From contig JAIYCH010000056.1 in assembly GCA_027488135.1 (NCBI GenBank), forward strand, positions 62,001-126,000: a stretch of DNA of 64,000 bases, in the 5' to 3' direction. The notes under the pieces are model-generated. The model saw only the letters and a list, made by a program, of their open reading frames with translations. It did not search any database and was not told the DNA's origin. Position numbers and translations under genes: made by a program. This DNA comes from Saprospiraceae bacterium. GTDB lineage: Bacteria > Bacteroidota > Bacteroidia > Chitinophagales > Saprospiraceae. Shown here piece after piece: positions 63,784 to 64,000 of the stretch; within the stretch, counting starts at the first letter, position 1; each line of letters begins with the position of its first letter.

Positions 63784-64000
63784 TTATTCGTAAAAGTCAG
63801 ATTTGTCAATATTTGACAACTGATAAATGAAGTTTCCAAGGGTTTTTGTTAACTCTTTAAGATATAAAGCTCCTTTTTCCGCGGTAGATTTTTTGGGGTC
63901 ACCAATACCTGTGTCAGCAGTCACCTGGCTCCATTTTCTTTCAGACCAGGCCCAACCTTGTTTAAACGCTTCAATTTTTGGTTTTTTAGCGGCACCGTCG
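63784..64000 (-). CDS. Creatininase-family amidohydrolase, C-terminal end (partial)
   Basis: The minus strand is open from the right window edge to TAA at 63784-63786, giving 71 codons that begin DGAAKKPKIEAFKQGWAWSE, continue with RKWSQVTADTGIGDPKKSTAEKG and end NIDKSDFYE. The W-(x)-TxDTGIGDP-(x)-A-EKG pattern matches the C-terminus of creatininase-family enzymes, which hydrolyse cyclic amides or formamides. The 5' part lies outside the window. Confidence 0.75.
   Translation of the reverse strand, partial: DGAAKKPKIEAFKQGWAWSERKWSQVTADTGIGDPKKSTAEKGALYLKELTKTLGNFIYQLSNIDKSDFYE

Overview
The window is an AT-rich bacterial chromosome segment from a member of the Bacteroidota, most likely a Saprospiria-type (Saprospiraceae-like) aerobe. 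The evidence is: SprB-repeat adhesin, type A and type B C-terminal sorting domains of the type IX secretion system (T9SS), a choice-of-anchor B protein, many short lipoproteins, and the Bacteroidota promoter element TAnnTTTG upstream of about ten genes. I see no insertion sequence, prophage, integrase or CRISPR array; this is ordinary chromosome with some notable accessory modules. Assignments rest on reading motifs by eye, without database searches.

Layout. 1-3.0 kb: an MbnP-like copper-protein lipoprotein followed by two tandem di-heme MauG/MbnH-type peroxidases. 3.0-3.7 kb: a 720-base gene-free stretch holding a candidate structured RNA with a strong intrinsic terminator. 3.7-8.7 kb: a giant SprB-repeat T9SS adhesin. 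8.8-12.5 kb: ferredoxin-NADP reductase, a nitroreductase broken by an in-frame amber codon, a Tat-exported Gfo/Idh/MocA oxidoreductase, a small zinc-ribbon protein and tRNA-Glu. 12.8-20 kb: central carbon metabolism (gap-pgk, ppc) and a secreted type I pullulanase. 20-25.5 kb: lipoprotein, trypsin-like protease with dockerin-like tail, choice-of-anchor B T9SS protein and a hotdog thioesterase.

25.5-29.7 kb is the most interesting region: an oxygenase-only nitric oxide synthase converges on a crtY-blh-proteorhodopsin cassette (lycopene cyclase makes beta-carotene, Blh cleaves it to retinal, the opsin uses it). The opsin has the DTE proton-pump triad, a green-type Met, and a Gly where bacteriorhodopsin has Trp138, the hallmark of carotenoid-antenna rhodopsins. 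A DASH-type cryptochrome/photolyase lies 6 kb further on, so the neighbourhood reads as that of a light-exposed surface-water organism.

29.8-51 kb: miaA, acyltransferase, a type B T9SS protein, cytochrome c plus ChaN-like lipoprotein, photolyase, an LVIVD lipoprotein paired with a beta-barrel-like protein, purK, pyrC, a 56-aa Lacal_2735-type protein, a large Asp-box (VPS10/sortilin-like) protein, a DUF4403 lipoprotein, nhaD, dus and cca. 51-64 kb: a translationally coupled DUF1080/DUF5916-like/unknown operon, a run of minus-strand genes (wbqC-like, TM2/SHOCT, SDR, orphan, rarA), a polytopic membrane protein, a 47-aa membrane peptide, an RsmB-type methyltransferase, a PIF1/RecD-like helicase and the C-terminus of a creatininase-family protein running off the right edge.
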